A stretch of DNA of 64,000 nt from positions 1,143,487 to 1,207,486 of the forward strand of contig JAJEKV010000049.1 in NCBI GenBank assembly GCA_021234155.1, written 5' to 3'. The DNA comes from Isoetes taiwanensis. Its lineage: Eukaryota; Streptophyta; Lycopodiopsida; Isoetales; Isoetaceae. This document shows, in pieces, positions 12,751 through 24,046 of this stretch. The notes under the pieces were generated by a model that ran no database searches, was not told where the DNA came from, and saw nothing but the letters and a program-made list of their open reading frames with translations. The position numbers were made by a program, and so were the translations under genes. Every line of letters begins with the position of its first letter. Positions within the stretch are counted from its first letter, which is position 1.

Positions 12751-12774
12751 CGCGGCGGCCGTAAGGCCGCCGCG
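12751..12774. other. perfect 10-bp GC hairpin with GTAA loop
   Basis: CGCGGCGGCC, loop GTAA, GGCCGCCGCG is a perfect inverted repeat of pure G/C in an otherwise AT-rich stretch. GTAA is a GNRA-class loop if transcribed. It lies immediately after the 64-bp duplication. It could be a transposon-end hairpin or a structured RNA element; no gene is adjacent that would explain it. Confidence 0.8.
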
Positions 12775-12902
12775 ATAAGTTTCTTGTATAGGTTATTATT
12801 ATTTGGCATGTTGTAAAGTGAAGAATATTTCAAAGAAATGGGGAACGGATTGCCATCCTTTATTAATCATATGATATAGACAAACCGAGATGTTTATTCC
12901 AA

Positions 12903-13106
12903 GAGCAATGTGGAACACACTAGTGGTAACACACTAGTTCCTTAGCAATGTGGTCTCGAGTTCGAGACCGTCCAGAATCGCACTCGGTACTGTTGGGGGT
13001 CAAATCCCAACAGATGCAATGTAGTGTGGTGTGTGGTCACATGTCCAGTTGGATGCTGCCTAGTGGCGTGACGTTAAAACTACTATCTATCTATCTATCT
13101 ATCTAA
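12903..13106 (+). mobile_element. tRNA-derived SINE
   Basis: The head resembles a tRNA-type RNA polymerase III promoter: an A-box-like block around GGTAACACACTAGT and a B box GAGTTCGAGACC near 12958-12969. The body is unrelated, and the 3' end is a (TCTA)n run at about 13084-13106. This architecture (A/B box head, body, short microsatellite tail) is that of plant SINEs. A related 3' end appears at 26985-27021. It is not a functional tRNA gene because no cloverleaf can be drawn. Confidence 0.6.
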
Positions 13107-13447
13107 AATATGACAATGTTGTAAATTGTTCCTAGTTGTATAAGACTCAAAAACCCTTTGCAATAACAAAATAGAATGACCCTATTGAAGATGATTTGTT
13201 ACATCTATTAGCAAATGGCAGCTAGAACCATAAACTTGACTAATAAGGAATCTCGTTGTTGTTGCACCTAAGTAGAAGTCTATTGTAGGCAAGCATGAAG
13301 TAGCATAGGTAGAATGCGTTGTTAAATTGAATTAGGGACAAGAGAAAAATAGGAGAATTGAGAAAGACAATTATTATAGGAATAGGTAACAACACCTCTA
13401 ATCACCTCTTCCATTTACCTTAACACTCAATGCCATAAACAATATGG

Positions 13448-14433
13448 TTTTTTTTTTTTGAAGAACGTGTTTTACTTCATATTATACACTCAAAATATTA
13501 TAAAGTACTTCCAGAAGTAAGAAATATCCATGAAGCATCAATCACTTTTAGATGATCACTCCATATTGGAAATTTAATACGATCAGGCCAATTGGAGATC
13601 TGAAAGCAATTATACAACTTCTTACGAATTTCTTGAAGTACCACCTGAGAAGAAATATGCGTATCATTAAAGACCTTTCTTCGCCTTCGCTTCCATACAC
13701 TCCATATTAGCCAAGACTTTGCCATGTGAAATGCAATCCTTTTAGAAGCAGTCCACTGATTTGGATAAATACCCAAAAGAAAGTGCTGACTATCCAAAGA
13801 TACTCCAAAAAGAGAATGCAGCCAGGACCTAAGACTACTCAGCTCTTCACACAAATATAAACAATGCTCCAATGTTTCAATGCACCGCTCACACATTGGG
13901 CAAAGTGGGCTTACTCCCGGCTTAAAGCGATGAACCATCTCATTAACTCTCAAAGAGCGATGAATCACCTGCCAAAGTAAAACATTTACCTTTGGAGGAT
14001 TATATTTAGACCAAACAAGGTTCCAGATGGATTGCCATTGAGAAGGCAAAGTCTGTAAGTGCCATTTTCGAGAAGGTGATAAAGTACTTGAGGATGTAAG
14101 CAATCTGTAGCATGAACTTACTAGCTTCTTGCCTTCTTTAATACCTTGAACAAAGTTCCAGCATCTCTGGTCACCAACCTTCTTAACTAAAGGAAGAGCA
14201 CTTGCTACATAAGCCCATATACTGATATCTTTATCCAACAACCCATATTTCTCCTGAAACCATTGCCAAGGAGCAATGTCAATACCAAAATACCACTGTT
14301 CAATAGAAATAATACCTGCTCTCCTCCACCTTGCTTGGGAATGCACATGCATAAATTCTACAACTGGGTGTAGTTGTCCATGAGTATACAAAGGCAACCA
14401 CAAAAAGGGGGAAGATGCCTGAAGACAAGCAAT
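13448..14433 (-). mobile_element. LINE-A, 5'-truncated copy with poly(A) and TSD
   Basis: This is the C-terminal part of a LINE ORF2 on the minus strand, with an open frame from 14463 to 13498. It carries the plant zf-RVT region (WNLVWSKYNPPKVNVLLWQ, then CPMC...CIETLEHC) and the basic KRRRRKVF block. A poly(A) tail is at about 13459-13447. The flanks CAATATGG(TT), at about 13438-13446 and 14430-14438, form an 8-10 bp target-site duplication, showing a target-primed insertion truncated at the 5' end. It is very close in sequence to the 3' end of the full-length LINE-A at 38 kb and lacks the roughly 77-bp deletion that breaks that copy. Confidence 0.88.
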
Positions 14434-14465
14434 ATGGTTGTCATTTATGAATATGAATAGCATGT

Positions 14466-15702
14466 AAGTTGCATGGCTGGCATTGAAGAATCTACATTCA
14501 TTCGCATAAGAACATAAATGAAATTGTTAAATTAACTACCATGATGTAGCTTCAAACTTGGACGTTCTGGACCTAATATTACTTGCCACAAAAGGTAAAA
14601 CACATGAGGAAGACATTCAATCTTTGCAATTACATTATGGGCCCACCACATCTAGGCATTGCTTAATATGCTCATGTTTTGCCAATACAATAAAAATGGC
14701 ATAATATGATCTAAGGGGCATCTAAATCAATACTGGTGTGCCCAAGTATGGTTAATGCTCCACACATTTGTTGGGGCATTAACCATTAACCATGAAGGAG
14801 CACAAACCGTGAAGAATCATTCACAACCACGTCATTTCTAGAATCAAGAATAGAAGAAAGAAGAATCTCCCAAAGTAGTAGACAATTAGCATAAAGAGGG
14901 ACATAAATGTAGATGTCATCTGTTAGTCTCCTGTCATGTTTCTAACTGGAAACTCTTTACACAAAATTGCCTCAAGTGTTGCCGAACTTAAATACGATTT
15001 TGTTGTAAGTCGCCTTTAAGTTGTAGACATAGCCATAGACAAACATATACAACAACTTGCACCTAAATGGAAATTGGCATATGAATTGAAGATGGGTTTA
15101 ACAATTGTGTCTCTGCTTCGTCTAGGTAGATTTATTCAATGTTCTTGTCAAGATTGAATAGTATAACAATGTTGAATGATTAGGAGTGAGATCGTTAGGA
15201 TTTTGTTCAACATCGCCCTAACGTTTGAACTACCCAATAAGGTTTGTTTTACACAAAAGTCGAGGGAGCAACAAACTAAGAGAAACGTATCTCACAATTT
15301 ACAACGTCTCATATTGTGAAATTTGAAGGCTCTAAGCGTAAAAAAATCTATTCTTTTCTATTATAAGTCTACAATAGAAACTGTCCTTGAAATAATACTA
15401 CAACTAAATAAACTTGCTAAAAAGGGAATCATGGTCAATGCACATTCATATTTAATGGTTACCAAATGAATACTTGAGATTATACATTGAAAAATTATAA
15501 CTACATTTGATGTCGATGACTCTATGGAATGTTTGTGATGTTTATTAATTAGGCACCAAAATTTTTTATGAATGAAAAGTAGAATATTTTCTTGACTGCA
15601 TTTGCCTCTTTTGGATTGCATAGCAAGAGTAATGCTTGCATATTTAATGGATATTGAATAACTGAAATGTAGGAGACCTTCTCGGCACTTGGCTCCCCCC
15701 TC
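14466..15702. other. intergenic, nothing recognised
   Basis: AT-rich with no supported coding or RNA feature. A weak match to a LINE-B tail (GCGTAAAAAAATCTATTC) lies near 15336-15356. The minus-strand ORF here is opened only by a poly(A/T) run and looks spurious. Confidence 0.5.
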
Positions 15703-17275
15703 TTTTTTTTTTTTTTTTTTTTTTTTGTGAAGAAATTGAGCCTTTACAAAGTACAAAAGGGACTAAAAACTCAGTGGAGAGAATGTCCACCAGAGCAAAT
15801 CCACCCCACTCAAATATAACATATAAACAGTACGAGGAGGAAGTAAAATCTCATGAGTAAGTGTGTATCTGAAGATAGTGCTCCTAAATACGGCTCTTCA
15901 CCTCATTAGCAATTGATGAGCACTTGAATGCTTTGGCAATTCGTTGTTGGGCATCAAGAAGGACTTGTGCATCTGAACAAGCAAGACCTTTGAATATGAG
16001 AAGATTCCTTCTTTTCCAAATGGACCAGATGATCCATGCAGAAGCCAAATGAAATGCCCTTTTTGCCAAATTTTCCCACCCAATTGGATAGACTGCTAAC
16101 AACACCTGTTGGCTATTCAAATTGCAACGAAAGAGGCCTTGAAGCCACAACCAAGCATGCCTGACATGTCTACACAGGAAGAAGCAATGCTCAATTGTAT
16201 CGTCCCTCTGTGCACATAAGGGACAAAGTGCAGATACCTCCAGACAAAATCTTGCACCAGAATATTAACGCGAAGACAACGATAAATGACTTGCCACCAT
16301 AAAATAGATACTTTGGGATGGAGTAGTTTATCCCATACCCATTTCCATACTGCTTTCCGCCAGTCCCTAGGAATGACCAAAGGCCACTTGGATGAAGGAG
16401 GCAAGACGTCCGCAGCAAACAAGACCTTGTACATGGAATTCACTAACGTATCTGCTTTGACACGCTCATGAACTACCCAAGGTTGGGGGTCATCACTTGT
16501 GCTATTGGAGGAAGAACTGAAGACACCTTCTGCCAAATAGCCCGATTCCCACCTTAAAAGAAGGAACATAGCTCTAAACTCTTCCCATGTCAGCAACTGC
16601 CTTTGATTATTATACCAATCAGATATCATATATACACCTGCTGGTCTCTATCGACGTTGCGTCAATGGGTGGACTGAAGATACCAGATGACCACCGTCTA
16701 ATGGAATCCACCAAAAACTTGCAGTAGTGCTAGTGTGCGCAAGATGGTGAAAATGAAATAGAGATTGTACAGTCTCCCATGCAACTAGCAATCCTTTAAG
16801 AAATAGAGACGCATTAGTGTATGCAGTCAGTGGATAAAACAAAGCCCAAGGGAAAAATGGTCTAACAGATGGAGACCTAAAAGAAATGCACATTTGAAAA
16901 GACTCATAAACTAAACGGGAACCCGAGGACTCATCCACATTATTCAGAATTCTCCAAATAAACTTAGAAATCATCACCTTGCTCTGTAAAAGAAAATTGA
17001 TCATCCCAAGTCCGCCAAAATGCTTTGGCAACATGCACTTTTCCCAACTGACTTTGACAGCAGCACCCTCCTCTGTTCCCTGCCAAATAAAGTTCCTGAC
17101 AACCCTGACGATAAGTTGTACTTTTGATTGTGGAGCCAACATGAACGAAGTCAAAACTGACTTAGCCACAACAATTCGTCCCGCCATGGAAAGCTTAGCT
17201 TTGACACTTGGCTCTTTTGAATCGCATGGCAATGAAAGCTTGCAAATTTCCAAAGAAAATTCTCTTGAACTTTAG
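15703..17275 (-). mobile_element. LINE-A-related copy (subfamily 2), 5'-truncated, broken
   Basis: On the minus strand this reads LSMAGRIVVAKSVL, NFIWQG and KVSWEKCMLPKHFGGLGM (the RT C-terminal region), then ILWWQVIYRCLRVN and a zf-RVT block with WIIWSIWKRRNLLIFKG near the end. Frameshifts split it into pieces (about 17253-16648, 16629-16117, 16150-15884). The poly(A) tail lies at about 15727-15703. The sequence is clearly diverged from the 13.5-kb and 38-kb copies, so it is an older or separate subfamily. A 10-base match (CACTTGGCTC) near 15687 and 17209 may be the target-site duplication; if so, the LINE proper begins near 17207. Confidence 0.8.
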
Positions 17276-17297
17276 ACAAGCATGTATTAGTTATAGA

Positions 17298-18360
17298 TCT
17301 AGAATGGGGCTCGCATGAAACCAACAAACCGCCTAGATAGGCTTCTCATTCATCTCAGCAGATTTTCTACAATGGTGGACAGTGGGTAGCCGCACACATG
17401 CGAACTACCCACGAAAATAAAGGGAAAATCCAATTATATCATTTGGACCCAAAAAATACAATGCTAATAGATGTGTGGCTGGTGTACCTGCCGAAAGCTT
17501 ATCACCGGGATTAAAAAACCCCGCCCTTTCGGGTTTTCGAGGAAAAACCCTAGTGATAAGCCTTCGGCAAGGGGCTTGGACAAACGTAAGGCATAGAAAG
17601 CGCTCCCAAAAAAACCCACGCATGGAGAAATCGAAACAAATGCTGCTCGCCAACCTGTACCTGCACATCACCAACACAACAAAACAAGATAACACAAACC
17701 TCCCAGAGTGGAGGGGCTGATCACGCGTGCCACGCGACAAAAAACAAAACCTCTTTAAATAGAGGGGCTGGTCACGCGTGCCAGGCGACAAATACAATAA
17801 ACAAAGAAGGGGGGGAGGGTGGGTTCAAAGAGAATAAGGTACTGCTGAGAGAAGAGGAAGCGCCGATGAGACGTTGATGCAGAACTGCGCCTAAAATAGC
17901 GAAACCCCAACCAGGAAGGGCATGCGCCGCATGCATGCATGCAAGACATGCATGCTCGCCCCATCCTAGAATATCGATCCGATGTCTCGGATCGACGGGA
18001 TTCTAGGATGGGGCTCGCATGAAACCAACAAACCGCCCGAATACCAGAGAACTTCCTTATCAAATTAGAATCGAGGACGAAGGTCACAGGACGAAGGCTA
18101 AAGGCCGGAAAAGGACAGCAAGAAAGAAACGCCAAATTGGCCAAACCAAGCAGGAAGAAGCCCCTCCCCTGCCTGGAAACAATTCAAAGAGAATAAGGTA
18201 CTGCTGAGAGAAGAGGAAGCACCGATGAGACGTTGATGCAGAACCGCGCCTAAAATAGCGAAACCCCAACCAGGAAGGGCATGCGCCGCATGCATGCATG
18301 CAAGACATGCATGCTCGCCCCATCCTAGAATGTCGATCCGATGTCTCGGATCGACGGGAT
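17298..18360. repeat. 1.06-kb composite repeat, copy 1
   Basis: The repeat begins TCTAGAATGGGGCTCGCATG and ends CATGCTCGCCCCATCCTAGA plus a short GATCCGATGTCTCGGATCG palindrome. An internal head-to-head junction (arms 17951-17972 and 18000-18021) repeats these ends, so the last 180 bp is a near copy of the preceding 180 bp. Other contents: an 8-bp stem GTGGGTAG/CTACCCAC near 17380-17412, two units around CACGCGTGCCA, and on the minus strand (about 17495-17570) a stem-type module very similar to the LINE-B 3' UTR. There is no transposase. It may be a non-autonomous transposon; class unknown. Confidence 0.75.
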
Positions 18361-19326
18361 TGTCTATAGATAATGAATAGTTAAAAAGCAGAAGACCAAA
18401 GATATAAAACATATCCATTCTCAACAATGCTTATAAAACATGCTAGTATGATTCCTTGTTCATTTCTCAATAACTTTGGTACCGACAAATAATCTCTAGA
18501 TTCTGGACGTTAGCTCTCAATAGATTTTGTACAAATGAATATACTGTGCACATTGGGCATTATTTCGAAATGCTTCAAACAGGCTGGTGTGATATCTTAT
18601 TTAGCCCTCAACGGATTTTATACAAATAAGTAATCTCTACATTGTGCACATTAGCTCTCAACAGATTTTGTGAAGTAAATAACCTCTTTATTGTGCACAT
18701 TGGGCATTATCTAAAATCATTGCAACATAGCCAAAGGCCAGGCGATATTATTCATCATAACCACTTTAATAGACTTGTTAGTATGGCAAATTTAAATATT
18801 TCTTAAACAATGAAGTGCATAGACAAATAAGAAGTTATAAAAGAAAATATTTGCTGGGCAAAAAGCAGGTATCTCAGGGCCATCTCTGTCAAGAACATGT
18901 TTGTTCTAGCTTGGAGTTGAAGAAATTGCTGGCCAGAATACGAATACTTCTTGTGTGTTGTGCGCAATGAGTAAACATAATACTATAGGAACATTGGTGC
19001 AAATTTAAAATAGCAGATGCATAGGTGATACTATTCTTAAGTACTCTAATAGACATGTTCTATTCATAAGCACTTTAATGGGCTCATTAGCTGGCAAAGT
19101 TACATGTTTCTTAGGTAATGAAGTGGCATGCATAAATAAGAAGTCATAAAACAAAATAACTGATGCTTTGGTACCTTTACCAAAGGTCTGCCATTCCAAA
19201 TAGAATATTGAAGAGGGTTGAAAGAGGCACCCAAGATCTGCCACTCAGAGTCGAGCTATAAGTATAGTTGTTACCGTTGTAGTTGCTGAAATTATCCAAT
19301 AGAACGTTTGGGTGCCAATATTATCC
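18361..19326. repeat. spacer with degenerate direct repeats
   Basis: At 18490-18735, three diverged units repeat TTAGCTCTCAAYRGATTTTG and TTGTGCACATTGGGCATTAT. A second pair (about 18750-18850 and 19040-19150) shares CACTTTAATRGRCT, GGCAAA and AATAAGAAGT blocks. No gene was seen. Confidence 0.6.
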
Positions 19327-20394
19327 ATTCTAGAAGGAGCTCGCATGAAAACGACAAAAACCTCCCGATAGGCTTCTCATTCATCTCAGCAGATTTTCTA
19401 CAATGGTGGATAGTGGGTAGCCGCGCACATGCGAACTACCCACGAAGAAAAATAAAGGGAACGTCCAATTATACAACTTGGACCCCATGAAATACAATGC
19501 TAATAGATGTTTATTTGTGTACCTGCCGAAACCTTATCACCGGGATTAAAAAACCCCGCCCTTTCGGGTTTTCGAGGAAAAACCCTAGTGATAACCCTTC
19601 GGCAAGGGGCTTGGACAAAAGTAAGGCTGAGAATTCGCTCCCAAAAAACCCACGAATGGAGAAGTCGAAGTCGCTGCCGCTTGCCAACCTGTACCTGCAC
19701 AACACCAGCACGAGAACAAATGTGACAAACAAACCTCCCAAAGTGGAGGGTCTGATCACGCGTGCCACGCGACAACAAAATAAAAACCTCTTCAAATAGA
19801 GGGGCTGGTCACGCGTGCCAGGCGATAAATACATTAAACAATTAAGGGGGGGGTGGGTTTTAAAGAATATAGAATAGGGTACTGCTGAGAGAGAAGAGGA
19901 AGCGCCGATGAGACGTTGATGAAGAACCCCGCCTAATATAGCGATCTCCCAGAGAAGGCATGCATGCATGCAAGACATGCATGCTCGGTCCTTCTAGAAT
20001 GTTGATCCGAAGGCTCGGATCGATGGCATTCTAGAAGGAGCTCGCATGAAAACGACAAAACCTCCCGAATAGAAGAGAACTTTCGTATCAAAACGGGATC
20101 GAGGATGAAGGTCAAAAGACTATGGCTAAAGAAGAGGCAAGGCCGAGAAAGGACATGCCACAGCATGAAAGAAACGCCAAACTGGTCAATCCAAGCATGG
20201 AAAAGCCCTTCCCCTGCATGGTTTCAAAGAATAGAGAATAGGGTTTTGCTGAGAGATAAGAGGAAGCACCGATGAGATGTTGATGAAGAACCCCGCCTAA
20301 TATAGCGATCTCCCAGAGAAGGCATGCATGCATGCAAGACATGCTCACTCGCTCCTTCTAGAATGTCGATCCGAGGGCTCGGATCGATGGCATT
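19327..20394. repeat. 1.06-kb composite repeat, copy 2
   Basis: Same orientation and organisation as copy 1, about 85 percent identical by eye. Ends are ATTCTAGAAGGAGCTCGCATG and its near inverse, with the same internal head-to-head junction near 19976-20048 and the same minus-strand stem module at about 19535-19605. Each copy has its own version of the terminal sequence (GGATGGGGC in copy 1, GAAGGAGC in copy 2), and that version is kept at all of its internal junctions. This suggests that concerted copying happened within each element. Confidence 0.75.
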
Positions 20395-21117
20395 ATGTAT
20401 AAGATTCCACAGAACAACTAAGATGAGGTGCAAATAAACATTTCAACGAAGAGTAAATAAGATAATATTCATTTAGAAACGCAGATAAAATCTGCTAAAA
20501 GCCATGATAGCTTAATGGAACAATAGATTTTGTACAGGCCAAGCTTTTGCCCTTGCAATGCAAATTTCAAATTGCCACTGTTTGCTAGCACAATTTTATT
20601 CAGAAACAAAGCCTAGACCAAGAATATAAAACAACATAAAGACTGTATTGTGATGGATACTTGCATTTGCCGTCTCGAGATATCAAGATGGTAAGTAAAA
20701 GTTTAACCACTAAATCCTGCTAATGTACCAATCCCAGTGCCAAGTATCTCTTCAAACTCTCATAAACATAGAGCCTCATTCCTGCATATGGTAATATACC
20801 ATAGAATCTTAGCCCTGTAACAATGTCAAAGACTGCAAATTAGATATGCATATTAAGATAACATGGCAGATAAGTTTCTCACCTAATCCTTGGTATAGAC
20901 CCCACAAACCGCACCGTTGATAAACACTTGAGATAACATATTGCCAACATAGGATGGAACTTCGTATGCATCTCTGGTTTGGCATCTAAGGGACTGTCAC
21001 ATTCTCCTTCTAAGTTGAAGGGTGTCACATGGATTGAGTTGGTTTAAGGTGGCACATTAAGGTCGCTCTAGTCTAAAATGCCACGGTTCAAATCTCTAAA
21101 ATGCTAGGGTTCAAATT
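20395..21117. other. intergenic, nothing recognised
   Basis: AT-rich with no supported gene, RNA or repeat. Confidence 0.5.
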
Positions 21118-21578
21118 CCATTGGGATGCGGATGCTCTGACGCACGTTAAGCTGGCACACTATCAGCAGCAAGTCAATCCTAGGCTCACAAGAGGCCCAC
21201 ACCAGTACTTGTACACCCAGCTGCCCATGAAGAAGCGCAGACTTATAGCTTCCATTCGCACGGGTGGACATCGCCTCCGCATTGAAACAGGGCGTTGGGG
21301 CTCGGGAAGCACGTGAATAAAGGCTTTGCCAGTGTTGCCACCAGGGCGCCATTGAGGATGAATGTCATGCCCTCCAGGTCTGCCCAGCATTTGCCCATAT
21401 CCGAGAGCGATATATTCGATTACTAGTGCCTGGCCAGCCGTTGCATCAATTATTGGCTACGGCGTCAGTGGGTTTGTTGGGGTCATACCTCCAGGAGGTT
21501 ATGGATGCACAGACTCATTTGTGTCCTACGGGACGGTACTGAACTGTCCTATACAATTGTGCAGCGTGCCAGCACAAG
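21118..21578 (+). mobile_element. LINE-B fragment lacking both ends
   Basis: Encodes the C-terminal portion of the LINE-B protein: HVKLAHYQQQVNPRLTRGPH, then PMKKRRLIASIRTGGHRLRIE, the CCHC-like region and a VIPPGGYG stretch. It is very close to the copy ending at 26.6 kb. It stops at GCGTGCCAGCA, exactly where the other copies continue into the 3' stem module and microsatellite tail, so it is cut at both ends. Confidence 0.75.
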
Positions 21579-21763
21579 GCCCCCAAAGTTGAATTAGTAT
21601 GTTTTTTTCTCAATGATTTGTTAATAAAAATCAAACATTAAAATCAATACATGTTAGTGGGTTCAAAAGTTTACAAACTATATCTAGTTATACAACTTGG
21701 TTTATCGATACAATTTGATAATGTGATAAATAAGTTTTCTTTTTTAACTTTGTATTGCAACAT

Positions 21764-21975
21764 GATAAGTATAGTTGGTGTCTCTTCTTGCTTAAAATAT
21801 ATGATGTCTGGTGATGTTTAGTAGGTCAAGTTTAATATCATAGTATTTGATCACATCTATTTTCCGTGATGAATGTAGTTGGTCTCTATTATTGCTTAAA
21901 ATATATGATCTCTAATAATACTTAGTATATCAAGTTTAATAACATGGTATTTGATCACATTTATCTTTCTTGATA
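21764..21975. repeat. about 105-bp tandem duplication, AT-rich
   Basis: Two diverged copies share TTGCTTAAAATATATGAT, CAAGTTTAATA and GTATTTGATCACAT. Nearby, at 22206-22250, a 24-bp unit GGGTTTTTCATTTTGGTTCTAATT(A/G) is repeated twice. Confidence 0.75.
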
Positions 21976-22865
21976 TATTAGTATGCTAATACAAGATGAC
22001 AAATAATACGTTCTATAGCAATTAATCATCACTACGACAAGATGATAAATTTACCTAGTTCATATATGCTATTATGACTTTTTACTATGATAATTTAAGT
22101 GATAAATTTGCGTGGTTTACCATAGATGGTAGATTATGTCTATATGTGTTCCAATAATGTCTAATATTTAATAGTTTATGCCTATGGGTTCCAACTCGGC
22201 ACCAGGGTTTTTCATTTTGGTTCTAATTAGGGTTTTTCATTTTGGTTCTAATTGTGGTTAATTTGTGGTTAAAATCAACATATATGTGAAGGAGAATTGG
22301 TCTGTGCAATATTCTCAATTTTAGCAAAACTTGCATCAAGCAGCTCAAGGGATTTGAACCCTGGTATTTCCATTTTCATTTACATATGCAACTTTCCAAC
22401 AAAATTAGATGTATCCAAATAAATTACGGTAGCTTCACACATCTGCAGCTTAAAGAGAAAGACAAAGCATTAATTCGAAATCCCAATAGTACCCATAATA
22501 CAGAACAAACATCAAGCATAGGACTGATATTCTAGGCACCTCCTAGACTATCCACGTTAAAATTATTTTGATCAAGCACCACCATAGTTCAAGTCGTGCT
22601 CACGCTTCACAGAAAATCGTCTTAGCCTTGTTGGAGCATTTGAAAATATTCTTGAAATTACATAAAAAGAGCTCTGAACGTATTTAAATTTCTACAAGAA
22701 CCTAATAAAAGCCAATAGCAACAAGTTAACATACCACCCAGATATTTGCGACATTAAATTCGTAACCAAATCTGCAATTTAGAAATAGCTCCTCACAATG
22801 TCGTCACATCTCTAACAAGCATGGTGAGCAAAAAAACAAAATGATCATAGAAAAATAAAGCATAC
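21976..22865. other. intergenic 3' flank of polyphenol oxidase fragment
   Basis: No coding sequence. The exons expected after HGPVHVWTG in a polyphenol oxidase (the second half of the CuB site and the C-terminal domains) were looked for on the minus strand and not found. Confidence 0.45.
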
Positions 22866-23815
22866 CCATATGTTCACGAGTTGTACTTGTGTTGCTTCCA
22901 GTCCAGACATGAACAGGACCATGGAAAGCAATTCCGAGTGTACCACCTCCAGGGGTATTTGTATCTCCAATTTTGTAAGCTCCACTGAAGAACAAGCTTG
23001 GAGTATGAGGGCATTTATTCTCCTTCCTCTGTAGAATCAATGTTTCCGTCATCCTGTCACTATAGTTAGGATCAACAGGAACATTAGAAAGGTGGTCTTT
23101 ATTTCTGAAATATTTCTGAAGAGAGGGATGTGGAGGGCAACAGTTTACCAGATCTGCGCCCGGGGGAAAAATACCTTTTTTGCATCTGTCTACCCTTTGT
23201 CACTTGTGGATAGATTCTACCAGAGGTTGTGAGCTTGGCACAAAGTGCTTGCTGATTTCCACAAGACAATCGTAAAGCATAAACTATAAGAAAACCTAGC
23301 AGACATTATGGTTTTATTCTGTAAGCAACCTATACATTTGGATAGTAAAATAATAAAATTTCCATCATGCTTGTAAGGTCAGAAATGCATACCAAAGTGG
23401 ATCGGATAACGTGATTGGATTCAGAAGTGTGAAATTTGCAGCTACAGAATGATCAGCGGGTATCTAAAAGAGGCCGATTAATGAAGTTAGGGTTGCCCTA
23501 GCCGATTTATCCAAAGAATCAGAGCGGCAACCACAAAACAAAGAACATTAGAGAAAAAGCAAAAGGACTTACTCTGACCGCTCCGAATGAAGCAGGCATC
23601 TGCAAGGAAGAGTAGAATCTGGCCGCCGCCTTGAGGGAGAGGGCCGATTAATGATGTTAGGGTTGCCCTAGCTGATTTATCCAGGGAATCAGAGCGGCAA
23701 CCACAAACGAAGAACATTAAAGAAAAAAGCAAAAGGATTTACCTCTCTGGACATTCCGAATAAAGCAGGTACCTGCAAGGAAGAGTAGAATGTGGCCGCC
23801 GCCTTGAGGGAAAGA
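22866..23815 (-). pseudogene. polyphenol oxidase (tyrosinase-type) gene fragment
   Basis: On the minus strand, 23161-22866 reads NCCPPHPS, then DPNYSDRMTETL, TPSLFFSGAYKIGD, PGGGT and HGPVHVWTG ... EHMG. This order matches plant polyphenol oxidases around the N-terminal NCCPP motif and the first part of the CuB site. These plastid enzymes oxidise o-diphenols with a two-copper centre. The frame ends at a donor (GGTATGC). The whole CuA domain that should lie between NCCPP and DPNYSD is missing, and no exon completes CuB. Upstream, 23270-23165 (LSCGNQQALCAKLTTSG) and 23462-23390 (IPADHSVAANFTLLNP) look like further exons with plausible splice sites, but a frameshift lies before NCCPP. I infer a decayed gene with an internal deletion; the upstream exons may belong to something else. 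Confidence 0.55.
23472..23815 (-). repeat. 170-bp tandem duplication of a 5' exon region
   Basis: Copies 23472-23641 and 23642-23815 share GGCCGATTAATGA, TTAGGGTTGCCCTAGC, CGGCAACCACAAA and the end CTGGCCGCCGCCTTGAGGG. On the minus strand each includes a TTCCTTGCAG acceptor, an exon of about 30 nt and a GTAA donor. The first therefore reads as a duplicated small exon (MPASFGAVR), and the second has lost its ATG. Confidence 0.8.
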
Positions 23816-23942
23816 ATGAGAGGGGAAAGAAAAATTAGGGTCAAAACACGCCGCCTTGAGCGTTCTCACGGCCCAAATGTGCTCTTAAAAATTCAATGGC
23901 CCAGATTCTTTCTTCATTTTGCCAAATGGGTTTATCTGTATA

Positions 23943-24046
23943 CAAGAAACACCCCGGGGCTTAAATTCCGGGGTGGAAGCTGTGCCGACGCCGTTAGGCG
24001 GAGGCACTGCTGACACCCCAGAATTTAAGCCCCGTGGTGTTTCTTG
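23943..24046. mobile_element. 104-bp near-perfect foldback (MITE-like)
   Basis: Arms 23943-23975 and 24013-24046 are inverted copies (CAAGAAACACCCCGGGG... against ...CCCCGTGGTGTTTCTTG), with only a few mismatches over about 33 bp. The 37-nt centre also pairs (GTGCC/GGCAC). Almost the whole element folds into one hairpin. It sits just upstream of the polyphenol-oxidase fragment. No target-site duplication could be fixed. An RNA-precursor role is conceivable but unsupported. Confidence 0.75.

Noticed and set aside
12943-12975. Possible tRNA gene (B-box-like GAGTTCGAGACC)
   Set aside because: No acceptor stem or cloverleaf can be drawn; the body and TCTA tail fit a SINE better.
15361-15756. Minus-strand ORF starting with a poly-Lys run
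   Set aside because: The frame is opened by the poly(A) tail of the LINE copy; no similarity or splice support.
17495-17580. Stem module as a bacterial-type terminator
   Set aside because: The genome is plant nuclear, and the block is part of a dispersed repeat family.
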